The notes below the pieces were generated by a model. It saw only the letters and a list, made by a program, of their open reading frames with translations. It was not told the DNA's origin and did no database searches. Below, piece after piece: positions 36,175 to 44,837 of a DNA stretch of 55,249 nucleotides. The DNA is from CAYPCH01 sp964409165 (GTDB lineage Bacteria > Bacillota > Clostridia > Acetivibrionales > Acetivibrionaceae), in NCBI GenBank assembly GCA_964409165.1, contig CAYPCH010000008.1, positions 1-55,249 on the forward strand. The letters are read 5' to 3'. Each line of letters begins with the position of its first letter. Position 1 is the first letter of the stretch. Position numbers and translations under genes: made by a program.

Positions 36175-36659
36175 TGGAGAAAATAATCAAGGTTGGAATG
36201 GCTGATTTGCAAGCATCCATCCATCCTGCAATACTAACTACACTCGGGCTGGGGTCATGTGTAGGCATAGCGCTTTATGACAGCGGTACAAAGATAATAG
36301 GGTTGTCCCATGCGATGCTTCCTGACAGTAAAAGTTCAAGGAACAGCTCTAATGTTGCTAAATTTGTCGATACAGCGGTTGATGCTCTTATTGCTGAGAT
36401 GATTAAACTTGGCGCGAACAGGAACCGTATTAGTGCTAAACTCGCAGGTGGAGCACAGATGTTTTCATTTCCTCAGGGCACTGACTTGATGAGGATTGGT
36501 ATGAGGAATGTGAATGCCGCCAAAGAAAAGCTTAAAGAACTTGGTATCCCTATTGTTTCTGAAGACACGGGCAGTAATTATGGACGTACTATTGAACTGA
36601 ATTCGTCTACAGGAATGCTGATTATCAAGACAATAGGTTATGGAATAAAACAAATATAG
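36174..36659 (+). CDS. cheD: Chemoreceptor glutamine deamidase CheD
   Basis: 161 residues. The catalytic cysteine and histidine are in LGLGSCVGIALYD and LSHAMLP. CheD deamidates receptor glutamines and is the partner of CheC. One-base TGATG overlap with cheC suggests coupled translation and matched amounts. Confidence 0.95.
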   Translation: MEKIIKVGMADLQASIHPAILTTLGLGSCVGIALYDSGTKIIGLSHAMLPDSKSSRNSSNVAKFVDTAVDALIAEMIKLGANRNRISAKLAGGAQMFSFPQGTDLMRIGMRNVNAAKEKLKELGIPIVSEDTGSNYGRTIELNSSTGMLIIKTIGYGIKQI

Positions 36660-36673
36660 GAGAGGAGTTCAAA

Positions 36674-37114
36674 ATGGATTATATCCATAGACTTCCGTAT
36701 ATCCTGGGAGCATCAGTAACAATAATTGTGGGTATGGCAAGTTATAACAGTGGATTTGAATCAAGGATGATTTACATAAGAATGCTTGTCAGCATGTTAT
36801 TGTTCTTCTCAGTGGGAATATATGCGAGGGGGTTCATATATAAAATAAATAATGAAATAAATATTAAAAAGGCAGAAAGGGAAGAGCTGGAGAAACAGGA
36901 AAAGCTGGAGAAACAGAAACAGGAAAAGCTGGAGAAACAGAAACAGGAAAGGTATGGTAATAAGGAAGAAGGTACAGGAAATATTGATTACACAGTAGAT
37001 AATAATGATATTGATGACATTTTTAAACCCGATGCAGATAATGACAGACTTTATGATAAAGAGTTTTCACCATTAAGCGTAAAAAAGATTGCAGTAGACA
37101 AAGAAAATAAGTAA
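36674..37114 (+). CDS. Hypothetical membrane protein with charged repeat region
   Basis: 146 residues, not recognised. Two membrane segments (about 9-25 and 34-54) precede a Lys/Glu/Gln coiled-coil stretch with the repeat KLEKQKQE. The repeat is encoded by direct DNA repeats of 18 and 24 bases at 36886-36951. The tail is acidic (DIDDIFKPDADND). Good RBS AGGAGAGG. Its fixed place between cheD and sigD suggests a motility role, but nothing in the sequence proves one. Tandem DNA repeats make length variation likely. Confidence 0.75.
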   Translation: MDYIHRLPYILGASVTIIVGMASYNSGFESRMIYIRMLVSMLLFFSVGIYARGFIYKINNEINIKKAEREELEKQEKLEKQKQEKLEKQKQERYGNKEEGTGNIDYTVDNNDIDDIFKPDADNDRLYDKEFSPLSVKKIAVDKENK

Positions 37115-37133
37115 AAAGTAATGGGGGATTCAG

Positions 37134-37904
37134 ATGACGGCTACAAAGAATAAGCAACTTGAATTATGGCGGCAATATGTTGATACTAAAGACTTTGCTG
37201 TCAAAGAAAAGCTGATTGTCGAATATTCGCACATAGTTAAGTACATTGCCGGAAGACTGAGCATTTATTTCGGATCCAACGTGGAGTATGACGACTTGGT
37301 GGGGTACGGAGTATTTGGTCTTATTGATGCAATTGATAAATTTGACATTAACAAGGGTGTCAAATTTGAAACCTACGCATCTTTAAGAATAAGAGGGTCT
37401 ATTATCGACAGCATAAGGGAACTTGACTGGGTACCCAGGTCTTTGAGGCAGAAAAAAAAAGAACTGGAGCGGGTTTATGTAGATGTTGAAAATGAACTTG
37501 GACGTTCCGCAACAGATCAGGAAGTGGCAAGTAAGCTTGGTATCAGCATAAATGAGTTTTATAAGCTTTTAAATGAAGTGAACTTGACTTCAATGGTATC
37601 TTTGGAAGAATTTTTGGAGCAAAACTATGAGATAGGGGTAAACACATCGAGTTCAAATAAAGCAGAGAAACCGGAAGGATATATGGAGATAACTGAACTC
37701 AGGGAAATACTTGTTGATGCCATAGGGAAACTTCCCGAAAAGGAAAAAACAGTTGTATCCTTGTATTATTTTGAAGATTTGACACTGAAGGAGATTAGTG
37801 CGATAATGAAAGTATCGGAATCAAGAATTTCTCAGCTTCATACAAAAGCAATTCTACGGCTTAGAGGCAAGCTTGCACGTCACAGGAGCATTTTGAGCGA
37901 ATAA
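37134..37904 (+). CDS. sigD: RNA polymerase sigma factor for flagellar operon, SigD/FliA
   Basis: 256 residues. Region 2 reads VEYDDLVGYGVFGLIDAIDKFD, followed by KFETYASLRIRGSIIDSIRELDWVPRSLR, typical of the FliA/WhiG family. Region 4 is the HTH LTLKEISAIMKVSESRISQLHTKA. It should recognise TAAA-N15/16-GCCGATAT promoters such as the one at 18096. No anti-sigma FlgM is seen nearby. Confidence 0.96.
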   Translation: MTATKNKQLELWRQYVDTKDFAVKEKLIVEYSHIVKYIAGRLSIYFGSNVEYDDLVGYGVFGLIDAIDKFDINKGVKFETYASLRIRGSIIDSIRELDWVPRSLRQKKKELERVYVDVENELGRSATDQEVASKLGISINEFYKLLNEVNLTSMVSLEEFLEQNYEIGVNTSSSNKAEKPEGYMEITELREILVDAIGKLPEKEKTVVSLYYFEDLTLKEISAIMKVSESRISQLHTKAILRLRGKLARHRSILSE

Positions 37905-37962
37905 CTTATAAAAATTATACCCATATGACAAATACTTTATTCAAATAGTAGGGGGGCTCGAT

Positions 37963-39594
37963 ATGCGGGAGGATATGAAAGAAACACCTTACAATAAAAC
38001 TAATGAAGGCTATTTCCAGATTTACTACAAGGAAGATGGCGTATATCTTGTTGTTTATCCTCCTGTCGGTAAGGAGAAGAGAATTGAACTGCGGGATGTG
38101 TTGGATAGACTTGCATATAAAAAAGTGCGAGATTATAAAAGGGATATTGTAGAACTTGCGGTTATGAGGGCAGATAAAAACCCGGTTAGAATTGCCGAAC
38201 CGCAGGAAGAAGTCAGGATTGATGCGAGTGTTACGGTATTGGTGGCATCTGATAAAATGAAAGCTTCCATTATTATAAATCCTCCGGATGGAGGGGAAAT
38301 GGCAAGCCGGGAAAAAATTATAGATGTTCTTGAAAGTCATGGTGTAGTAAGCGGTATTGATATTTCTACTATTGAAACAATTACCAAATATCCGGTATAC
38401 AATCAGGCAATAGTTATTGCACAGGGAACTGCACCGATTAATGGACAGAATGGGAAAGTGCAATATAATTTTGATTTGAACAGGAATAGCAAACCCACTA
38501 TACTTGAGGACGGAAGGGTTGATTTCAGAGAACTGGACATAATTGAGAGTGTACATAAGGGACAGGTGCTTTGTACACTTATACACCCCTTGCCCGGTGA
38601 GCCGGGACAAACGGTGGTGGGTACAAATATTCCTGCTATTGGCGGAAAACCAGCAATTTTTCCAAGAGGGAAAAATGTAGAAATAAGCGAAGACGGCGAA
38701 AGCCTTATTGCGAGTATTGATGGTCAGGTAAGCTATATTGATGGAAAAGTGAATGTATTTTTAAATTATGAAGTTCCAGCAGATGTTGACAATTCAACAG
38801 GAAATATTAATTTTATAGGAAATGTAATTGTAAGAGGAAATGTCCTTTCCGGATTTACTATTGAGGCGGGCGGTAATGTTGAAGTATGGGGCGTGGTTGA
38901 ATGTGCTGTAATCAGAGCAGAGGGAGACATAATACTAAGGCGCGGAATGCAGGGAATGGGTAAAGGGCTTCTGGTAAGCGGAGGGGATATTATTGCCAAA
39001 TATATAGAGAACAGTAATATAGAAGCGAGGGCTAATATAAAGTCTGAAGCGATAATGCACAGTATTGTCAAATGCGGAAATAAGCTAGAACTTGCTGGTA
39101 AAAAGGGGCTTCTCGTAGGAGGCATATGCAGGGTAGGAAAAGAGATAGTTGCGAAGGTTATTGGTTCCTATATGGCCACAGCTACAGAGGTTGAGGTGGG
39201 TACTGACCCTTTACTTAAAGAGCACTACAAATCAATACAAGAGGAAATACAAAATATTGAAGAAGGTTTGAAGAAGGCAGAACAGGCAATTACAGTGCTT
39301 AAAAGAATTGAATCGGCAGGGAACATGACTCCAGAAAAGCACGAAATAATGGCGAAGAGTGTAAGAACAAAAGTATATTATTCAAATAAAATCAAAGAGT
39401 TGAAAGAAGAAATGATAAAGTTGGAATTAAGGCTTCAGGAGGAAGCTCGCGGGACAATAAAAGTATATAATTATATTTATCCCGGGACAGAGGTTTCTAT
39501 AGGTACTAGTAGCATGAAGATAAAAGAAAACCTGCAGTATTGCACGCTATATAGGGATGGAGCTGATATCCGTATAGGCTCTATAAACAAGTAA
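37963..39594 (+). CDS. FapA family polymer-forming protein (DUF342)
   Basis: 543 residues. An N-terminal alpha/beta part is followed by a right-handed beta-helix with Gly-rich turns (GNVIVRGNVLSGFTIEAGGN, VRAEGDI-like repeats), then a coiled coil (about 420-500) and a short beta C terminus. This architecture fits the FapA/DUF342 family, called flagellar assembly protein A; its role is uncertain. Strong AGGGGGG upstream. In Clostridia a copy often follows sigD as here. Confidence 0.88.
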   Translation: MREDMKETPYNKTNEGYFQIYYKEDGVYLVVYPPVGKEKRIELRDVLDRLAYKKVRDYKRDIVELAVMRADKNPVRIAEPQEEVRIDASVTVLVASDKMKASIIINPPDGGEMASREKIIDVLESHGVVSGIDISTIETITKYPVYNQAIVIAQGTAPINGQNGKVQYNFDLNRNSKPTILEDGRVDFRELDIIESVHKGQVLCTLIHPLPGEPGQTVVGTNIPAIGGKPAIFPRGKNVEISEDGESLIASIDGQVSYIDGKVNVFLNYEVPADVDNSTGNINFIGNVIVRGNVLSGFTIEAGGNVEVWGVVECAVIRAEGDIILRRGMQGMGKGLLVSGGDIIAKYIENSNIEARANIKSEAIMHSIVKCGNKLELAGKKGLLVGGICRVGKEIVAKVIGSYMATATEVEVGTDPLLKEHYKSIQEEIQNIEEGLKKAEQAITVLKRIESAGNMTPEKHEIMAKSVRTKVYYSNKIKELKEEMIKLELRLQEEARGTIKVYNYIYPGTEVSIGTSSMKIKENLQYCTLYRDGADIRIGSINK

Positions 39595-39661
39595 AAATTA
39601 AGCTTTGAATAAGTAAAATTTAATGTTATAAAAACAAATTAATTTATAGGAAGTGGCATTA

Positions 39662-39976
39662 ATGTCAATAAGACCAATCGATTTCCAGGTCATGATTCCT
39701 AAAACTGGAGAAGTATCAAAAATACATAGCGAAGAACAGCAAAGAAATCAAGCTGTCCAGCATCAACAGACAGTTAATAGCCAACAAAAGGCAGATGATA
39801 ACGTCAATACTGTTTATTCACAGGAAAACTCTCAGAAATCTAAAATAAATGAAAAAGAAAAGGAGCAACACCCTTATCCAAAAGAGAAGAAAAGGAAGAG
39901 ACGTAGCGGCAATTATAGAAGCAGTTCGCTAAAAGATGATGGAGAACAAACCAGTACTATTGATATAAGGTTGTAA
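39662..39976 (+). CDS. Hypothetical small charged protein
   Basis: 104 residues from ATG 39662 behind AGGAAGTGG. Gln/Asn/Lys rich with a basic cluster (KEKKRKRRSG) and no membrane segment; probably disordered. The first residues SIRPIDFQVMIPKT are conserved in clostridial flagellar-cluster proteins as I recall, but I cannot name it. The stop TAA shares its last base with the solo MITE end at 39976-39994, so the last codons may have been altered by the element. Confidence 0.65.
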   Translation: MSIRPIDFQVMIPKTGEVSKIHSEEQQRNQAVQHQQTVNSQQKADDNVNTVYSQENSQKSKINEKEKEQHPYPKEKKRKRRSGNYRSSSLKDDGEQTSTIDIRL

Positions 39977-39994
39977 CTCAACTTTCCCACTTAT
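39976..39994 (-). repeat. Solo end of the MITE-like element
   Basis: 19 bases ACTCAACTTTCCCACTTAT are the exact reverse complement of the right end of the full element (ATAAGTGGGAAAGTTGAGT). Nothing else of the element is present, so it is a remnant or an excision scar. Confidence 0.75.
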
Positions 39995-40030
39995 TGAAAA
40001 CAAAAGATAAAGGACAAGGAGGTGATAGGA

Positions 40031-40576
40031 ATGGCAGGATTTTATGCAAGCATTATGTTTGTTGGTATAATGCTTATTATAATATCCATTATTCTTATTA
40101 CTTTGGACAGAAAAAAAGTGTCGGATGAAGAGAAAAAAATTGAACTTAAAAAAGAAGAACTCATAAGAATTCTGAACGATGCAGAGATAATGGTTGAAGA
40201 ACTCAATAAATTTTCAGACTACATAGTATCAGGAATCGAGCAGAAAAAGGTGGAGATTTGCGATATGCTTGCAAATGCTCAAGAAAGAGTTGACAATTTG
40301 AAGGATAGCGTAAAAAACTGCAATGATGATATTGGTCGACTGCTGCTCAAAGAATTAGAGGTTATTAAAAATACTGATAAGGCTAAAGAGAATAAATATA
40401 TCGGAGTCAAGTTGCATGACAATAAGCCAAGAAATGTTATTCTTATCAATAACAACAAGCATAAAGAGGTTGTAAACCTTGCACAAAAAGGACTTGATGA
40501 AACTGAAATTGCAAAAAAGCTCAGCATGGGTAAAGGTGAAATCAAGCTTATTCTCGGAGTCAGCGAATATGCTTGA
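40031..40576 (+). CDS. DUF6115-like membrane-anchored protein
   Basis: 181 residues from ATG 40031 with AAGGAGGTGATAGG upstream. An N-terminal membrane segment (about 4-24) is followed by a Glu/Lys-rich coiled coil (30-110) and a C-terminal helix-turn-helix-like segment GLDETEIAKKLSMGKGEIKLIL. This matches the DUF6115 pattern found in flagellar clusters; function unknown. Confidence 0.75.
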   Translation: MAGFYASIMFVGIMLIIISIILITLDRKKVSDEEKKIELKKEELIRILNDAEIMVEELNKFSDYIVSGIEQKKVEICDMLANAQERVDNLKDSVKNCNDDIGRLLLKELEVIKNTDKAKENKYIGVKLHDNKPRNVILINNNKHKEVVNLAQKGLDETEIAKKLSMGKGEIKLILGVSEYA

Positions 40577-40590
40577 TTATATTGCTAAGA

Positions 40591-40630
40591 GAATTGAAGT
40601 GGATGTAAAGTCTTTATCGCATTCAATATA
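40591..40630 (-). repeat. Left half of the two-hairpin repeat, inverted (copy D)
   Basis: Its reverse complement TATTGAATGCGATAAAGACT... matches the first 40 bases of copies A and B with one substitution, one deletion and a divergent end. Only hairpin 1 is represented. It lies between two small genes at the end of the fla cluster. Confidence 0.65.
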
Positions 40631-40652
40631 GAAGTCAATTTTAGGAGGTATT

Positions 40653-40871
40653 ATGCACAAATTTCATATAAAGAGCATGATTTTAGGTATTGGAATAGGT
40701 GTGGTAATTACTTCAATGATGAGCATGATTTATTATGCCGGAACAAACCCTATAACAAATAAAGAAGAAACGTATGCAAGAGCCCAAAAATACGAAATTT
40801 TGCAAACCGATGCATTTATACAATCCGATAAGAAAGATGATAACACTCAAGGGATTGTGTCAAATGAGTGA
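40653..40871 (+). CDS. Hypothetical small membrane protein
   Basis: 72 residues with one membrane segment (about 8-28; SMILGIGIGVVITSMMSMI) and a polar tail. RBS TTAGGAGGT is strong. It is the last gene of the fla/che cluster. The start resembles the endolytic transglycosylase-associated small proteins of Clostridia only vaguely; no function is proposed. Confidence 0.7.
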   Translation: MHKFHIKSMILGIGIGVVITSMMSMIYYAGTNPITNKEETYARAQKYEILQTDAFIQSDKKDDNTQGIVSNE

Positions 40872-40921
40872 AAGCCCGGAAGTTATATTTCCACTCATTC
40901 CTAAAGTATCTCCCGAGCTTT
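40871..40921. terminator. Probable bidirectional terminator between the fla cluster and adhE
   Basis: AAAGCCCGG (40871-40879) and CCGAGCTTT (40913-40921) pair with one mismatch and are followed by GATTTTT. A competing hairpin GAGTGAAA/TTTcCACTC overlaps it. The two genes converge here. Confidence 0.5.
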
Positions 40922-40942
40922 GATTTTTAAGGGTTGCATCTG

Positions 40943-43507
40943 TTATTGACCTTCATAAGCTTTAAGATATATTTCCTTAAGTTCATCCACTAGAGGCATT
41001 CGTGGATTTGTACCTGTACATTGATCCGCGAATGCATTATTTGCCATGTAGTCCAAATTTCTCTCAAGATCTTCTCTTTTTACGCCTGCCTCTTTCAAGC
41101 TTAAGGGTATACCAACTTTCGACATAAGTGTTCTAATGGACGATATCAGGGAATTTACACCTTCTTCGACGGAGAAAGCATTAAGATCGAGATACTTCGA
41201 AATTTCAGCGTATCTCTCATTGGCATGCGGATATTCGTATTTTGGATAAGCAATAAACTTTGTAGGCTTACTTGCATTGTATTCAATTACATAAGGCAGG
41301 ATAATAGCATTTGCCCTGCCGTGGGGTATATTGAAAATGGCTCCAAGGTTATGAGCCATGCTGTGGTTTATGCCAAGAAAAGCATTTGTAAAAGCCATAC
41401 CTGCCATTGACGATGCGTTGGCCATTTTCTCGCGGGCTTCTTTGTTGTCAGGGTTTCTATAAGCCTTCGGAAGATACTCAAAGGTAAGCTGTATTGCTTT
41501 AATTGAAAGGGCATCGGTATAATCGGAAGCCATCACGGATACATAAGCTTCTATTGCATGTGTAAGAACATCCATTCCGGTGTCGGCAGTTACTGTTGCA
41601 GGAACAGTATATGTTAATTCAGGGTCAATTATTGCAATATCGGGTGTAAGCTCATAATCCGCCAGGGGGTATTTTATTCCCTTGACTTTATCCGTTATTA
41701 CTGCAAAAGCCGTAATTTCCGAACCGGTGCCTGAAGTTGTAGGTATAGCAACAAAAACTGCCTTTTTGCCCAGATCGGGAAATCTTACAGCTCTCTTTCT
41801 TATATCCATAAATTTTAGCCTTAACATTTCAAATTCTGTTTCAGGATATTCGTAGAACAACCACATGCCTTTAGCTGCGTCTATTGCAGAGCCACCACCG
41901 AAAGCAATTATTATATCGGGATGGTATCTGTTCATTTCGCTTACACCCCTATTAACAGTTTCAACTGAAGGATCGGGCTCAACATCGCTGAAAATATCGT
42001 AGCCAATATCAGCTTTTTCCAAGTGATAAAGAGCCTTGTCTATTAGTCCGAGTTTTACCATAGACTTATCTGTTACTATAAAGGCTTTTTTACCTTTCAG
42101 TTTTGAAAGGTATTGCAGAGAACCGGGTTCAAAATAGATTTTTTGGGGTATTTTAAACCATTTCATGTTAACCGTCCTTTTAGCTACTCTTTTTATATTA
42201 ATAAGGTTTGAAGTGCTTACGTTGGCTGTTGTGGAGTTTTTCCCCATTGTTCCGCATCCTAATGTGAGGGATGGTCTGTAATTGTTATAGAGATCTCCAA
42301 TAGCTCCCTGTGATGAAGGAGAATTGACTATTAACCTTCCGGTACGAACCTTCTCGCTGAATTCCCGTATAATATCATCATTTTCAGAGTGGATTACGGC
42401 TGAATGTCCAAGCCCTCCGAATTCAGTCATTTCTTCACACTTTTCGATGCCTTCCATATAGTTGTCCACTACATAGAAAGCCAGAACAGGGCTAAGTTTT
42501 TCACGTGAGAGAGGGAAAGAAGGACCTACTCCTTCTAGTGGTGCTATCAATATTTTCGTATCCTTTGGAACATCAAGACCTATCATTTGTGCAATTTTGT
42601 ATGCAGGTTGCCCTACAATATGAGGATTCATGGAACATTTTTTTTCATCAATGGCGGTTTTTGAAAGAGCTTCAATTTCTTCATCCTTTAAAAAATAACA
42701 TCCCATGTCATTAAGCAGAAAAACAACATCTTCCGCTATATCCCTGTCAACAATCAATGCCTGTTCGGATGCGCAGATCATGCCGTTGTCAAAGGTTTTG
42801 CTCAGTATCAAGTCGGAAACTGCTCTTTTAATATTAGCTGACTTTTCTATATAACAGGGAACATTTCCAGGTCCCACTCCAAGGGCAGGTTTGCCTGTGC
42901 TATAGGCAGCCTGCACCATGCTTGCACCGCCAGTTGCAAGTACCATTGCAACATTAGGGTGGTTCATGAGGGCTTGGGTTGCATCTATGGAAGGCTTGTC
43001 TATCCACTGAATGCAGTGCTCGGGTGCACCCGCCTTTACAGCGGCATCCCTTATTATTTCTGCTGTTTTTATAGAACAGTTCTGAGCTTTAGGATGAAAG
43101 CTGAATATAATAGGGTTTCTGGTTTTTACAGCAATAAGGCATTTAAAAAGGGTTGTGGATGTAGGGTTTGTTACAGGTGTTACACCCGCAATGACTCCTA
43201 CAGGTTCTGCCACTTCAAAATAGTTATCCTCTTCATTTTCCTGTACTACGCCGACTGTTTTATCATATTTGATGCTGTGGTATACATATTCAGTGGCAAA
43301 GAGGTTTTTTATCACCTTATCCTCATAAATACCCATATTAGTTTCCAATGCAGCCATTTTTGCAAGCTCCATATGTTTCTCTATACCTGCAAAAGTCATG
43401 GACTTGACTATATTGTCAATTTGTTCCTGAGAGTGGTTTTCATACTCTTTTTCTGAATTCATTGCATTTGTCACCAAATTATTAATTATAGCGGCAACGT
43501 TTTCCAT
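40943..43507 (-). CDS. adhE: Bifunctional acetaldehyde-CoA/alcohol dehydrogenase AdhE
   Basis: 854 residues. The N-terminal aldehyde dehydrogenase half has the catalytic C245 in FDNGMICASEQ and the cofactor loop VLATGGASMV. The C-terminal half is an iron-containing alcohol dehydrogenase with GGGSAIDAAKGM and the metal ligands in GMDVLTHAIEAY and NHSMAHNLGAIFNIPHGRAN. It reduces acetyl-CoA to acetaldehyde and ethanol with NAD(P)H and forms spirosomes. AGGAGG lies 11 bases before the ATG. It is slightly shorter than common AdhE (about 870) but no motif is missing. Convergent with the fla cluster. Confidence 0.97.
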   Translation of the reverse strand: MENVAAIINNLVTNAMNSEKEYENHSQEQIDNIVKSMTFAGIEKHMELAKMAALETNMGIYEDKVIKNLFATEYVYHSIKYDKTVGVVQENEEDNYFEVAEPVGVIAGVTPVTNPTSTTLFKCLIAVKTRNPIIFSFHPKAQNCSIKTAEIIRDAAVKAGAPEHCIQWIDKPSIDATQALMNHPNVAMVLATGGASMVQAAYSTGKPALGVGPGNVPCYIEKSANIKRAVSDLILSKTFDNGMICASEQALIVDRDIAEDVVFLLNDMGCYFLKDEEIEALSKTAIDEKKCSMNPHIVGQPAYKIAQMIGLDVPKDTKILIAPLEGVGPSFPLSREKLSPVLAFYVVDNYMEGIEKCEEMTEFGGLGHSAVIHSENDDIIREFSEKVRTGRLIVNSPSSQGAIGDLYNNYRPSLTLGCGTMGKNSTTANVSTSNLINIKRVAKRTVNMKWFKIPQKIYFEPGSLQYLSKLKGKKAFIVTDKSMVKLGLIDKALYHLEKADIGYDIFSDVEPDPSVETVNRGVSEMNRYHPDIIIAFGGGSAIDAAKGMWLFYEYPETEFEMLRLKFMDIRKRAVRFPDLGKKAVFVAIPTTSGTGSEITAFAVITDKVKGIKYPLADYELTPDIAIIDPELTYTVPATVTADTGMDVLTHAIEAYVSVMASDYTDALSIKAIQLTFEYLPKAYRNPDNKEAREKMANASSMAGMAFTNAFLGINHSMAHNLGAIFNIPHGRANAIILPYVIEYNASKPTKFIAYPKYEYPHANERYAEISKYLDLNAFSVEEGVNSLISSIRTLMSKVGIPLSLKEAGVKREDLERNLDYMANNAFADQCTGTNPRMPLVDELKEIYLKAYEGQ

Positions 43508-43614
43508 ATAAAGAAATACCTCCTATCCTGTACTTTATGGTGGTACAAAAGCTAACAAAAAGAAACCTGAAATATAAACTTAATTTTAGCATTTTTCATA
43601 ATAAATATTCTTTT

Positions 43615-43644
43615 ATATTATATATGTTGCGATATATGCCGCAA
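43615..43644 (-). promoter_or_regulatory. Possible adhE promoter with overlapping palindrome
   Basis: On the minus strand TTGCGG (43644-43639), 18 bases, TAATAT (43620-43615). A TTGCG-N8-CGCAA inverted repeat (43627-43644) covers the -35 side. A single TTGTTA half-site at about 43549-43554 recalls Rex operators but the second half is absent. The rest of the 348 base gap to the next gene holds repeat copy B. Confidence 0.35.
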
Positions 43645-43722
43645 AAAAGATTTTACATAAGCAAAAGCGTTATGGGAAATATTTGAAGTTAGTTAAAAGA
43701 ATATGTTATTATTGAACATATA

Positions 43723-43820
43723 TTGAATGCGATAAAGATTTTACATCGCACTTCAATTTCCTTAATGCAACATCACGAAAATTAATTTTTTCAATGTAGA
43801 ATCATTTTCGTGATTAATAT
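43723..43820 (+). repeat. Two-hairpin dispersed repeat, full copy B
   Basis: 98 bases. Hairpin 1 is TTGAA-TGCGAT/ATCGCA-C-TTCAA with loop AAAGATTTTAC; hairpin 2 is TCACGAAAA/TTTTCGTGA. It lies between the divergently placed adhE and a lipoprotein gene. Confidence 0.75.
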
Positions 43821-43855
43821 AATTTTAAATTTATATGTAACCAGAGGTGTAATAC

Positions 43856-44659
43856 ATGAGGTCAAGAATTCTTTTACTGATAATTATAATTCAATGCTTA
43901 TTGCATACAGCCTGCTCAGTTTCCCAGCCTGAAACCGGTCCAAGAAAAGAGGCAAGCGCTTATATGGAAGATACTGTTGAAATAGAAGGGTCACCGGAGT
44001 TGAACCTTTTATGTGAATCGGGTAATATTGAATTCTATTCATGGGATAGGAAAAATATCAAGTTTGAGGTTACTAAAAGGGTAACAGGTAGAGGAGAGAA
44101 GAGTGCTCTTAAAGATAAACTGGATGATTTGGAAGTGGACATAACATCTGAGGGAAACAAGGTCTTTCTGGAATTCCGAAACAGGATAAAAAGAAAGAAG
44201 GTCTATGACTGCTGTGTTGATTTGCGTATTTATATGCCCAAGGGCATTGCTGAATATAATCTAAAACAGGACAATGGAAATATAAGGTTTTTTGATGATG
44301 CAAAAGGAATTCTAAAGGTGGATATTGCTTGTGTAAAGCTTGATATTAACAGGTTTGAAGGTGTGATTAGCGTAAAGGGAAACTCAGGAAGTATAAATAT
44401 ATCAGGGGGAAAACTGAAGGGAGAATCCGGCATTGCTTTTAAAACTGGAAACATAAGCATTAAATCTGAATTGGAGGAAAACGGAGAATATACCTTTAGC
44501 ACTGAAGCGGGAAACATAGATTTATATTTTCCTGAATACTCAAGGGTTTCTTTTGAAAACATCGGGCAGGTTGAAAAGAATGAGTTTGAAAAATCCGACT
44601 ATGCTGCAAAGGTTAAAGTAATAAGCCTCATAGGGACGATAAATTTGTGCAGATATTAA
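43856..44659 (+). CDS. Lipoprotein with DUF4097-like beta-repeat domain
   Basis: 267 residues. A signal peptide ends in the lipobox LHTAC, so C20 should be lipidated. The remainder has repeated short beta segments with Gly-Asn turns (SGNIEFYSW, NGNIRFFDD, NSGSINISGG, TGNISIKSE, AGNIDLYFP), the pattern of DUF4097 (putative adhesin) beta-solenoids. A surface protein of unknown function. RBS AGAGGTG. Monocistronic by context, followed by 360 bases that carry a MITE copy. Confidence 0.8.
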   Translation: MRSRILLLIIIIQCLLHTACSVSQPETGPRKEASAYMEDTVEIEGSPELNLLCESGNIEFYSWDRKNIKFEVTKRVTGRGEKSALKDKLDDLEVDITSEGNKVFLEFRNRIKRKKVYDCCVDLRIYMPKGIAEYNLKQDNGNIRFFDDAKGILKVDIACVKLDINRFEGVISVKGNSGSINISGGKLKGESGIAFKTGNISIKSELEENGEYTFSTEAGNIDLYFPEYSRVSFENIGQVEKNEFEKSDYAAKVKVISLIGTINLCRY

Positions 44660-44837
44660 TTAAAGTGGCAAATATAAAATCAAAACAATTATAATGCAAA
44701 AGAACCCATAAAATGATAGATATGCAGGATTGACTTAGAATTATTATAGTGTTAACATTATATTGAATTAAATATACTTACGCTACAGTTAGGTTTTGCT
44801 ACTTTTTATTAATTATGAAAATAGCTCTCATTAATTA

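Noticed and set aside
42959..43456. 165-codon plus-strand frame inside adhE
   Set aside because: Antisense to the AdhE aldehyde dehydrogenase domain; no family resemblance and no start signal.
43545..43560. Rex operator upstream of adhE
   Set aside because: Only one half-site (TTGTTA on the minus strand) is found, without the inverted partner.
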